Shown in pieces: positions 1-8,042 of a stretch of 64,000 nt of DNA (positions are counted from its first letter, which is position 1; each line of letters begins with the position of its first letter). This stretch comes from Marinoscillum luteum (GTDB lineage Bacteria > Bacteroidota > Bacteroidia > Cytophagales > Cyclobacteriaceae): contig NZ_JBIPKE010000018.1 in the NCBI RefSeq assembly GCF_044005705.1, forward strand, positions 248,001 through 312,000, in the 5' to 3' direction. The notes below the pieces were generated by a model. The model did not search any database. It had not been told where the DNA came from and saw only the letters and a program-made list of their open reading frames with translations. A program made the translations under genes and the position numbers.

Positions 1-1563
1 GGACTTTATGGCAGGGCCAAGGTGTATGTAAAACGCAAACAATATCAGTTGGCAGAGGAGACTTTCCTGGAAGCCGTTAGAATCCATGTGGAGATGGGTG
101 AGCGGCTGGGCCGGGGTATGTGTTATCATAAGCTGGGGCAACTGTACCTCGAAATGGGTGATCTGGAGAAATCTGAGAAGATGCTGGATGAGGCATTGGA
201 CTTTGCCCAGGAGTACAACATGGTCATCATTAAAATTAACTGCAATTATCTCAAGTATCAGCTTTATAGGCAGAAGGATGATGCGGTGCAGGCACTGAAG
301 TATTTAGAAATCTACCTCAAAGAGAAGGAGGCGGTGATGAATACCCAGACCCAAAAAGTGATAGAAAGCTATGAAGCAGTAACCAAAATGGAGCGCCTGC
401 AGAAGGAGGCTCAGATGAACAGGGAAAAGGCCGAAATTCTCAAGAAGAAGAATAGGGCAGAGGAGTCTTCCAGGGTGAAGCAGGAGTTTTTATCCACCAT
501 GAGTCATGAGATCAGGACACCCCTCAATGCGGTTATTACCATTACATCCTTGTTGGAAGAGAGATCGGACAAGGAAGAGAATGAATTACTCCGGTCGCTG
601 AAGTTTTCTGCAGATAACCTTTTGAGAATCATCAATGACATCCTGGACTTCTCCAAATTGGATGCTGGCAAGGTGGTGCTGGAACCTCAGCCCGTGGAGA
701 TTAGCTTGCTGATGGAAAACATCAGAAACACTTACCTGGGGATGGCTCGCGAAAAAGGGATTGACCTCAAGCTGACTGTAGATCCTTTGCTGGCGGAGGT
801 CTATCTGGCTGACGAAACCAAGCTTTCCCAGATTTTGGGTAACCTCATCAGCAATGCGATCAAATATACGGATGAGGGGCAGGTGAGCGTGGAAGTAAAA
901 CTATTGGATCAGGGCGAATCGCGGGATCAGATAGAGTTCAGGGTGGAGGATACCGGGGGAGGGATCCCCGAGAATTTCCTGGAGGAGATTTTTGAAAGCT
1001 TCTCACAGCCCAGGTCTTACACCACCAAAAAGCAAGGCGGATCTGGGTTGGGCTTGGCCATAGTGAAAAAGCTCATAGGACTTCATGGGAGTAACATTCA
1101 TGTGAAAACCCAGGAAAATGAAGGTTCGGTATTTTACTTTCAGGTGAGTTTTATGAAGGGGGAAAGAAAGATTACCCCCTCTCATCAGGAATCTGATGGA
1201 CTAACCGGCCGTACGGTGCTCATAGCTGAAGATAATATGATCAATGCCATGGTAGCTCTCAAACTACTGGCCAACTGGGGGGTGAAGGCCACCCATGCGC
1301 GGGATGGATCGGAGGCTATTCAAATGTCCAGCGAATGTAAATACGATTACATCCTCATGGATATTCATATGCCAGAGGTAGATGGATTCGATGCTGCCAA
1401 GACCATTCGGGAATCAGAGAATCCAAATCTTGAGACTCCCATTTTTGCACTGACGGCTGATATTACTGCTCATCAGCGAGAGGTTTTTGAGCCGTATTTT
1501 GATGGTTTTTTACTGAAACCCATCGAACGAGAGAAGCTCTATCAGACGCTTCTTACTCATTAG
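1..1563 (+). CDS. TPR-containing hybrid sensor histidine kinase (5' truncated by window)
   Basis: The reading frame is open from base 1, so the true start lies upstream; the GTG at 22 is only the first start-like codon in view. Counting from it, residues 1-110 form TPR-like helical repeats, a coiled coil follows (about 115-155), then HisKA with SHEIRTPLN (phospho-His about 162). HATPase_c has its N box (SNAIKY), G1 (DTGGGIP) and G2 (GSGLGLA), and a C-terminal receiver carries Asp 447 in MDIHMPEVDG. It should autophosphorylate on His and pass the phosphate to its own receiver, so an Hpt or separate output partner is expected; no DNA-binding domain is present. No transmembrane segment is visible in this part. 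The signal sensed is unknown. Confidence 0.9.
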   Translation, partial: GLYGRAKVYVKRKQYQLAEETFLEAVRIHVEMGERLGRGMCYHKLGQLYLEMGDLEKSEKMLDEALDFAQEYNMVIIKINCNYLKYQLYRQKDDAVQALKYLEIYLKEKEAVMNTQTQKVIESYEAVTKMERLQKEAQMNREKAEILKKKNRAEESSRVKQEFLSTMSHEIRTPLNAVITITSLLEERSDKEENELLRSLKFSADNLLRIINDILDFSKLDAGKVVLEPQPVEISLLMENIRNTYLGMAREKGIDLKLTVDPLLAEVYLADETKLSQILGNLISNAIKYTDEGQVSVEVKLLDQGESRDQIEFRVEDTGGGIPENFLEEIFESFSQPRSYTTKKQGGSGLGLAIVKKLIGLHGSNIHVKTQENEGSVFYFQVSFMKGERKITPSHQESDGLTGRTVLIAEDNMINAMVALKLLANWGVKATHARDGSEAIQMSSECKYDYILMDIHMPEVDGFDAAKTIRESENPNLETPIFALTADITAHQREVFEPYFDGFLLKPIEREKLYQTLLTH

Positions 1564-1653
1564 CTTGGATTATTCAAGTTTGGCGGAATCGTGGCCCCGA
1601 ATGGCAAGATTATGAGGGTGAACAGGTCATATCTTTACTGAAAAATCGGAAGT

Positions 1654-1824
1654 ATGTTAACTACAAAATCCCGCAAGGACGTTCACCCATTATACAAATA
1701 CATGCAGCACTGGCAGGCTTTCAATCAGCTGATGAGAAAGCAGGTAAACCACTCCTTACTCAGAGGACTTGGATACCTGATCTTTGCACTCATTATCCTT
1801 GGGCTGCTGGAGTATTGGTTCTAA
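1654..1824 (+). CDS. Small membrane protein, hypothetical (56 aa)
   Basis: A short ORF begins ATG at 1654 with an in-frame stop just upstream at 1639. The product is basic in its first 38 residues (several Lys/Arg/His) and ends in one hydrophobic helix (GYLIFALIILGLLEYW), typical of a single-pass small membrane protein. It sits in an otherwise empty 328-bp gap after the hybrid kinase and converges on the YtxH-like gene, whose terminator hairpin follows at 1841. I recognise no family. The helix and the clean boundaries support a real gene, but a chance ORF of this length is possible. Confidence 0.45.
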   Translation: MLTTKSRKDVHPLYKYMQHWQAFNQLMRKQVNHSLLRGLGYLIFALIILGLLEYWF

Positions 1825-1840
1825 AGCTTAAAAGGGCATA

Positions 1841-1870
1841 AAAAAAGCATTTTTGCTACCAAAAATGCTT
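1841..1870 (-). terminator. Rho-independent terminator of the YtxH-like gene
   Basis: An 11-bp perfect stem (AAGCATTTTTG at 1845-1855 with CAAAAATGCTT at 1860-1870) has a CTAC loop and is followed on the minus strand by a run of T. It lies 22 bp beyond the stop of the gene ending at 1892. Confidence 0.85.
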
Positions 1871-1891
1871 GAGAGTGTTGCCTTAGGTGGC

Positions 1892-2164
1892 TTACTCTGC
1901 TTTTACAGACTTCTTGGCGCCATCTACCAGACCTTTGGCATTGTCAATAAGTCCTTTGGACTTGGTTGCATAGGTTTCCACCATATCATTGTACGTGGTT
2001 TTATACTCCGTAAGTTTCTTATCGAGCGTTTTCCTCGTTTTCTTCAAATCCTTCTCTATTTTCTTCAGTTTTTGCTGACTTCCCTTCGGATCTGCATAGT
2101 AGGCCAGGGCCAGTCCTGATGCCACTCCTGTAATAAATGTGAACAATGTTTTGCTAGCACTCAT
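1892..2164 (-). CDS. YtxH-like membrane-anchored protein (90 aa)
   Basis: The N-terminus carries one hydrophobic segment (LFTFITGVASGLALAYYA) followed directly by DPKGSQQKLKK, the usual YtxH-domain pattern of a Gly/Ala-rich helix followed by D-P-x-G. The remaining 60 residues are a Lys-rich amphipathic helix likely to form a coiled coil. YtxH proteins are small stress-associated envelope proteins of unknown molecular function. The gene is monocistronic, divergent from the hybrid kinase at 2323, and closed by its own terminator. Confidence 0.75.
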   Translation of the reverse strand: MSASKTLFTFITGVASGLALAYYADPKGSQQKLKKIEKDLKKTRKTLDKKLTEYKTTYNDMVETYATKSKGLIDNAKGLVDGAKKSVKAE

Positions 2165-2219
2165 ATCGTTAAAATTTTTAGTGATCTAATCTTTGAGTTA
2201 TTAACCGACTCATTATCAA

Positions 2220-2249
2220 TTTGTTTTATTTTACCACGCGGTATTTTTC
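2220..2249 (+). promoter_or_regulatory. Candidate Bacteroidota promoter for the 2323 hybrid kinase
   Basis: TTTG (2220-2223), an 18-bp spacer and TATTTTTC (2242-2249) match the TTTG-N19-TANNTTTG consensus except for the last base and one base of spacing. The predicted transcript would have a leader of about 65 nt. Confidence 0.35.
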
Positions 2250-2322
2250 TGACCTATTGCGATATTTAGTTGGCGAAATGAGTTAATTTTCGGGTTCTTT
2301 GGTATGAAGATAGGAGCGGAAT

Positions 2323-5142
2323 ATGAGCAACCCACCAGCGAATAAGTACGCATTTTTTCTACTGATCAGCACCTTTTTTTGTGTTCATTGTGCTTTTGCC
2401 CAGAGTAATGAATTCCAGGATTTGGTTAGGTCTATTGAAGCGATAGAAGCTCAGGATGAGCCGCCTACGGATAGCTTATGGGCCTTGAGTCAGCCTTATT
2501 TCAGTGCTAAGTCTGATACCATTAAGGCCCGCATCAACCTGCTATGGGGGCGTCACTATTTCAGTGAATTTCAGTTCGATTCAGCCAAACACTTTATGGA
2601 AGAAGCCATAGGCTTCTATGCCAAGGCCCCCGGAAGGAAAAGAGATCTGGCGGCCTCATTGATCTATCTTGGACATCTATGCTATGACATTGAGGACATC
2701 TCCAGTGCCATCAGTGCCTATCATCGGGCTCTGGCGATCTATGAGGAGTTGGGGATGCAAGCAGAAGCTGGAAATGCTTACAATGGAATAGGCAATAGCT
2801 ACTGCTACATTGCGGAGTTCAACCTCTCTCTGGAGAACTACCAGAAATCCATGGAACTATACTCCACTATTGGTGACTCCACTGGTGTTTCCAAAGTCTT
2901 GGGAAACATTGCCAATTTGTATACGGTCAGGAAGGATTATGATAAATCCCTGGAATATTATGAAAAAGCCCTGAAATGGAGTGTTAATAACGCTCGTCAG
3001 CGAATGGATCACATTTTGGGAATTGGTATTATCAAAGAAGAAACCAAGGAGTACGATGGGGCCGAAGCGTATTATCGTGAGGCCGTGTCATTGGGCAAAG
3101 AAGTGAAGGACTATATCCAACTCGCCTACACCTATCAGAACCTGGCTTTCCTGTATGTCAACACTGATCAGCTGGATTCTGTACCTAAGTACATGGAACT
3201 CACCAGGGAACTGGCGGAAAAATACGCTATCGGGAACCTGCACAACAATCTCAATGAGATCAATCACCAGTACCTCTTCAAGAAAGGCTTATACAAGGAA
3301 GCCTACGAGTTGCTGAAGGAGGTACGAGCCAAGAGCGATTCATTTTACAACCTGGATATGACCCGTCAGCTACAGGAGGTAGAGGCCCAGTACAGCACCC
3401 TGAAAAAGCAAAAGGAATTGGCTCAGAAGGATCTGGAGCTGGAAAGAGCTTCTGGTGAGTTGGGAAGAAAGGAGTTTCAGAGAAATATTCTGATTGTCGG
3501 CCTGTTATTCGTCATGGTGCTGGTGGTGATGATTTACAGAAGTCGCCGGCTGAAGGATAGAGCCAATAATATTCTGAAACAAAAAAATCAGCAGATAGAG
3601 GAGAAGAACAAGGAAATCAAATCCATGGAGGAGGCCAAATCACGCTGGTTTATCAATATCTCTCATGAGCTCCGCACACCGCTTACGCTCATCAAAGGGC
3701 CCATCAGGCAGGCGCTTGGGGCCATCCCCAGCAATGATCACATTTATCAGGACCTGAAGATAGCCGACCGGAATGTAGGCCAATTACAAAAACTGGTGGA
3801 TGAGATTCTGGATCTTTCCAAAATGGAAGATGGCAAGATGCCTGTGAATTTGGGGAGAACTAACCTGACCGAGCTTGTATTGAATGCCCTGGCGAGTTTT
3901 GACAATGCCGCGCGCCATACCAAGGTGAAGTTAGAGTTTGAGCTGGATCCGCAGAATCCCGTGGTGATTAGTGCGGATCGGGAAAAGATCAATAAAGTCC
4001 TGACTAACCTTGTTTCTAACGCGTTGAAATTTACGCACGAAGGTGGCAAAATCACCGTTGGACTAGAGGTGAGTGAGGAGGGTGTAGCCCTGTTTGTAAG
4101 AGATACTGGTGATGGGATTCCGGCAGATGATCTGGACAAAATATTCGATCGATTTTATCAATCTACCCATTCTGGTGGAGGTCAGGGGGGCACAGGTGTG
4201 GGACTTGCCTTTTGCAAGGAAATCGCCAGGATGCATGGAGGGGACCTTTCTGTTACCAGTGAGTTGGGAGTGGGTAGCCGGTTCGAATTGTTCCTTCCGG
4301 GGCAAAGGCTCTCAGGCGCAGATGAGATAGCGCAGGAAGAAGAAGCACTGCAGTTGGCAACTCCGGATATTCATGAAGAACCTGCCCAGTACCGTTCCGT
4401 GTTGAAAGACAAAAAAATACTGGTGGTAGAAGACAACGCAGATATGCGTGCTTATATCTCGGGTTTCCTGAGTAGGGATTTTGAAGTGATAGAAGCCAGA
4501 GATGGCATGGAGGGACTGGAGAAGCTGCGTGCTCACACACCGGACCTCATCGTGTCTGATGTGATGATGCCCCGTATGGATGGGCTCACTTTTGCCAGAG
4601 AAGTGAAGAAGCACCCGACCTGGAAAAACATTCCGTTCATCACGGTGAGTGCCATTGGGGACGAAACTGAGAAAGTGAACACCCTGAGAATCGGGATCGA
4701 TGATTATCTGGTGAAGCCCTTCTTTGCAGAAGAGCTCCGTGTGCGGGTGCAAAACCTGATTTATAATTATTCGGAGCGGATCACCTCACAGGCAGAGCCA
4801 CAAGAGGAGGAAATTTCTCATGAAGAAAAGACCTTGAAAAAGCTGGAAAAGGAAGTGTATGACAACATTGATGATTCCAACTTCAACGTGATCAGGCTGG
4901 CGGAGGCCGCTTCTATGAGTGAGCGTCAGCTGTATAGGTACATCCGTGAGATGACAGGCCTCACTCCTGCCAATTTCATCAAAGAGATCAGGCTGCAACG
5001 TGCCATGGACCTGATCCAGAAAAAGGTTTACAAACGTACCTCCCAGCTATCCTATGCGGTTGGGTTTCCACAGCCTGCCTACTTTTCCACGGTCTTCAAA
5101 AAACGTTTCGGGAGGCTTCCGGCAGAGTACATAGAAGACTAG
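2323..5142 (+). CDS. TPR hybrid two-component system protein with AraC-type output (939 aa)
   Basis: A one-protein signalling chain. A signal peptide (residues 1-27, ending AFAQ) leads to a periplasmic region with about six TPR repeats (70-340), then a transmembrane helix (about 388-405). In the cytoplasm follow HisKA with SHELRTPL (phospho-His about 448), HATPase_c (DTGDGIP, GTGVGLA), a receiver with Asp 746 in SDVMMPRMDG, and an AraC/HTH_18 domain (about 840-939, ending in the conserved GF...YFSTVFKKRFG pattern). It therefore both senses and binds DNA. Classical hybrid two-component regulators of polysaccharide loci use Reg_prop propellers as sensors; here TPRs replace them, so the ligand may be a peptide or protein. 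No PUL is adjacent and the target is unknown. Confidence 0.93.
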   Translation: MSNPPANKYAFFLLISTFFCVHCAFAQSNEFQDLVRSIEAIEAQDEPPTDSLWALSQPYFSAKSDTIKARINLLWGRHYFSEFQFDSAKHFMEEAIGFYAKAPGRKRDLAASLIYLGHLCYDIEDISSAISAYHRALAIYEELGMQAEAGNAYNGIGNSYCYIAEFNLSLENYQKSMELYSTIGDSTGVSKVLGNIANLYTVRKDYDKSLEYYEKALKWSVNNARQRMDHILGIGIIKEETKEYDGAEAYYREAVSLGKEVKDYIQLAYTYQNLAFLYVNTDQLDSVPKYMELTRELAEKYAIGNLHNNLNEINHQYLFKKGLYKEAYELLKEVRAKSDSFYNLDMTRQLQEVEAQYSTLKKQKELAQKDLELERASGELGRKEFQRNILIVGLLFVMVLVVMIYRSRRLKDRANNILKQKNQQIEEKNKEIKSMEEAKSRWFINISHELRTPLTLIKGPIRQALGAIPSNDHIYQDLKIADRNVGQLQKLVDEILDLSKMEDGKMPVNLGRTNLTELVLNALASFDNAARHTKVKLEFELDPQNPVVISADREKINKVLTNLVSNALKFTHEGGKITVGLEVSEEGVALFVRDTGDGIPADDLDKIFDRFYQSTHSGGGQGGTGVGLAFCKEIARMHGGDLSVTSELGVGSRFELFLPGQRLSGADEIAQEEEALQLATPDIHEEPAQYRSVLKDKKILVVEDNADMRAYISGFLSRDFEVIEARDGMEGLEKLRAHTPDLIVSDVMMPRMDGLTFAREVKKHPTWKNIPFITVSAIGDETEKVNTLRIGIDDYLVKPFFAEELRVRVQNLIYNYSERITSQAEPQEEEISHEEKTLKKLEKEVYDNIDDSNFNVIRLAEAASMSERQLYRYIREMTGLTPANFIKEIRLQRAMDLIQKKVYKRTSQLSYAVGFPQPAYFSTVFKKRFGRLPAEYIED

Positions 5143-5273
5143 TCACCTTATCAGCACCCGTGTCTTATGGTTTTGTTCTTAGCGAAAGTCTGATGATGAC
5201 TCCTGACCGTAGATCAGATGGTTTTTGCGTCAGATCGGGTATTTTAATGCCTCAGTATGTTATCTTTCGACTC

Positions 5274-7235
5274 ATGTCATCGCTAAGAAAGAAACTAATT
5301 CCAATATTCGTTTTGGTCATTTGCCTTGCCTCAGTTGGAATCGTTCAGTCCCAGCCTTCGGAAAAGCAATTTGATTTCGACAGTTTGGAGCAGCTGGTGT
5401 CATCTTCTCCTGATACTGTGAGGATAAAAATGCTGTTTGACGCCACATATGCCCTCAGAAAAAATTTTCCTGATAGTGCCCTTAGCTATGGGCAGCGAGC
5501 TCTAGAGCGATCAAAGATCATTGGTTTCGACAGGGGTATTGCCGAGAGCTATAATAATTTAGGGGCTGTATTTATCATCAGGAGTGAATATGATACCGCG
5601 GTGTCCTTGCACAGAAAGGCGATCGAATACTATCAGAAGCTGGGGGATGAAAAGGGCCGGGCCACGGCTTTGAATAACATTGGGCATATAGAGCAGGAAA
5701 GGGGCAACTATGAAGCAGCCGCGGAGGTGCTTCTAGAGTCTATTCAGCTCAATGAGCAAATTGGAAATGACAAAATATTGGGTTCAAACTATATTAATCT
5801 GGGCCTTGTCATGTCAAATCTTGGTCAGGCAGACGAGGCTATTTCCTATTACCGAAAGGCCATTCCGCTGAAGGAAGCCAGTGAAGACTTTGAGTCCCTC
5901 GGTAATATTTATAACAACCTGGGGATCGAATTTAGAGTGCGGGATCAATTGGATTCTGCGGAATATTTTTACCGAAAGGCGATTCATTATCGCATAAATG
6001 CCAGGGATTACTATGCCCTCGCTGGGAGCTACAATAATTTGGGAATACTCTATTACTATTTGGATAAGCCCGATTCAACCGCAAAGCTGTTTCACAACGC
6101 CCTCCAGACCTATCAAGCTGTGGACGATAAGAAGGAAATAGCCAGGTCCTATTTCAATATTGCTGAACTGCACAGAATGCAGGGCCGATTTGAACCCTCA
6201 ATTACGAATTTGGAACTGGCCTTAGCCTCAGCAAAGCAAGCGAAGAGCAAGGAACAATTGCGGGACATCTATAAGGGTTTATCCAGGGTAAATGCTTCCA
6301 ATGGGAATTATGAAAAAGCGTACGAGCATAGGCTGAGCTATGAGAACTATGAGGATAGCCTGAGGAGCGATCGGACCAACCGCATGGTAACTGAGATGAG
6401 CACGAAGTACCAAACCGCTGAAAAGGATCGGGAAATTGCGGCACTGAACTTAGACCAGCAAACAGCAGCTCTAGCTCTGGCCAACTCACAAAACCAACGA
6501 AACATCTTTATTTCAGGGTTTATCATCTTTTTTATAGCGGCTGGCTTCTTGCTCTACCGCTACAATACCAAGCGAAAAACCTCAAACCTACTGACAGAAA
6601 AAAATCAACAGATTTCCCTGGCACTAGAGGAGCGGGAGACGCTGCTCAAAGAAATCCACCACCGGGTAAAGAACAACTTGCAGGTCATCTCCAGTCTGCT
6701 TAACCTACAGGCCGGATCGCTGAAAGACGAAGCAGCGGTGGATGCAGTAAAGGAAGGACAGAACCGGGTGAAATCCATGGCGCTGATCCATCAGAAACTT
6801 TACAGTGCCGAAGATATCCGGGGGGTGGATGTGCAAGACTACCTCGAGAACCTCACTTCAGAGCTGTTCAGTGCCTTTGGGGTGCAGGGTGCAGGATTTG
6901 AGATTGATGCTTCGGGTATCAAACTGGACATAGATACGGTCATCCCTTTGGGCCTCATCATCAATGAGCTCATTACCAATACCATCAAGTATGCTTTTGT
7001 TACCTCTCATGAGGGGTTATTGGAAATACAGATCAGAGAGGAGGGAGATAAGCTCAATGTAATGGTGCGCGACAATGGAGCGGGCATGGATGCCGAGGCA
7101 CTGGAAAAATCAAACTCCTTTGGGTGGAAGATGATCCGTTCACTGTCCAGAAAGGTAAAAGCGGAAATAAACATCCTAAATGATCAGGGTACCACCGTGC
7201 AGATGACCCTTTCGAGATATAAATTAGTCGTATGA
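5274..7235 (+). CDS. TPR sensor histidine kinase, HisKA_2 family (653 aa)
   Basis: The open frame extends back to a GTG at 5160, but the ATG at 5274 gives a clean signal peptide (MSSLRKKLIPIFVLVICLAS) and is chosen. Periplasmic TPR repeats with the N-N-L-G pattern typical of tetratricopeptide helices occupy about residues 60-370, followed by a short coiled coil and a transmembrane helix (about 405-425). Next come a HisKA_2 dimerisation/phosphoacceptor motif EIHHRVKNNLQV (His about 462/463) and an HATPase_c domain with NELITNTIKYAF and DNGAGMD. The stop overlaps the start of the LytTR regulator at 7232 (ATGA), so the two form a translationally coupled pair. Confidence 0.92.
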   Translation: MSSLRKKLIPIFVLVICLASVGIVQSQPSEKQFDFDSLEQLVSSSPDTVRIKMLFDATYALRKNFPDSALSYGQRALERSKIIGFDRGIAESYNNLGAVFIIRSEYDTAVSLHRKAIEYYQKLGDEKGRATALNNIGHIEQERGNYEAAAEVLLESIQLNEQIGNDKILGSNYINLGLVMSNLGQADEAISYYRKAIPLKEASEDFESLGNIYNNLGIEFRVRDQLDSAEYFYRKAIHYRINARDYYALAGSYNNLGILYYYLDKPDSTAKLFHNALQTYQAVDDKKEIARSYFNIAELHRMQGRFEPSITNLELALASAKQAKSKEQLRDIYKGLSRVNASNGNYEKAYEHRLSYENYEDSLRSDRTNRMVTEMSTKYQTAEKDREIAALNLDQQTAALALANSQNQRNIFISGFIIFFIAAGFLLYRYNTKRKTSNLLTEKNQQISLALEERETLLKEIHHRVKNNLQVISSLLNLQAGSLKDEAAVDAVKEGQNRVKSMALIHQKLYSAEDIRGVDVQDYLENLTSELFSAFGVQGAGFEIDASGIKLDIDTVIPLGLIINELITNTIKYAFVTSHEGLLEIQIREEGDKLNVMVRDNGAGMDAEALEKSNSFGWKMIRSLSRKVKAEINILNDQGTTVQMTLSRYKLVV

Positions 7236-7930
7236 CAAAACCCTCGATCTTAGTAGTGGAGGATGAGCCACTCATTGCGGATGACATTGCGGATACGCTG
7301 ACCAAAAACGGATACTATGTGGTAGCCATTGTGGATGAGGGAGTGGATGCGCTTCAGGCCATGGAGGACCATAAGCCGGATCTGGCCATATTGGATGTGA
7401 ATATTGAGGGCGATATGGATGGCATTGAGTTGGCACCAAAGCTGGGCATTCCTTTTGTTTTTTTAACTTCCTATTATGACAAGGCCACACTAGACCGGGC
7501 GAAAGTCCTGCATCCTGCGGGTTACATTGTAAAGCCCTTCAGCGAGCGCGACCTGATCGCCAATGTGGAGCTGGCGTTGCACAAAGTGCCCCAGCAGCCG
7601 GTGGCAGCCAAGGCACATCCAGAAAAACTCTTTGTGAAAAGGGATCAGGAGATTCTCTCTGTGATGTCCGATCAAATCCTCTTCGCGGAGGCATTTGATA
7701 ACTACGCCTACCTCTATACCGAATCAGAAAAGTACATTATCAGCCATACCCTCAAGAGCATAGAAGAAAAGCTGGTGCCGCTAGGTTTTCTCCGCGTGCA
7801 TCGCTCGTATCTCATCAATTTTGAGCAAATCGATTCCATATCAGAGGGGTATGTCTTTCTGAAGGGACACAAAGTTCAGATCGGAAAGTCCTTCCGAAAG
7901 GAGTTTATGGACAGACTGTCGTTGCTTTAG
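7232..7930 (+). CDS. LytTR-family response regulator (232 aa)
   Basis: An N-terminal receiver has the acidic pair EDE (residues 10-12), phospho-acceptor Asp 55 in LAILDVNIEGDMDG, and the conserved Thr/Lys positions (FLTSY, YIVKPF). A C-terminal LytTR DNA-binding domain starts at about residue 130 and includes the diagnostic FLRVHRSYLIN segment. It overlaps the stop of the upstream HisKA_2 kinase by 4 nt, so cognate pairing is very likely. LytTR domains bind direct repeats spaced about two helical turns apart; three such repeats lie immediately downstream (7931-7993), ahead of the giant secreted protein, which is the obvious candidate target. Confidence 0.93.
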   Translation: MTKPSILVVEDEPLIADDIADTLTKNGYYVVAIVDEGVDALQAMEDHKPDLAILDVNIEGDMDGIELAPKLGIPFVFLTSYYDKATLDRAKVLHPAGYIVKPFSERDLIANVELALHKVPQQPVAAKAHPEKLFVKRDQEILSVMSDQILFAEAFDNYAYLYTESEKYIISHTLKSIEEKLVPLGFLRVHRSYLINFEQIDSISEGYVFLKGHKVQIGKSFRKEFMDRLSLL

Positions 7931-7993
7931 CGCCACTAAAAGACAATAGCCCTCCACTAAAAATTTTTTGCCCTTCACTAAAAGGGTGTTCCG
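7931..7993 (+). promoter_or_regulatory. Three tandem 21-bp repeats, candidate LytTR operator
   Basis: CACTAAAA occurs at 7934, 7955 and 7976, exactly 21 bp apart, each at the same place in a looser 21-bp unit beginning C-[GT]-[CT] (the first two units end in GCC). Direct repeats on one face of the helix with this period are the known geometry of LytTR-family binding sites. They lie between the LytTR gene and the 8043 gene, about 20 bp upstream of a TAATTTCA element (8012-8019) that resembles a -7 box with no good -33 box, as expected for an activated promoter. The binding itself is inferred. Confidence 0.6.
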
Positions 7994-8042
7994 GGGGTAA
8001 AGTGCCCGTCATAATTTCATAGGGTTAAAAAACATATGCCCT

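Noticed and set aside
5160..5273. Upstream GTG start of the HisKA_2 kinase
   Set aside because: It would bury the signal peptide 38 residues inside the protein; the ATG at 5274 fits.
7931..7993. Short CRISPR-like array
   Set aside because: Only three 8-bp identities at 21-bp period, no spacers or cas genes; operator repeats explain it better.
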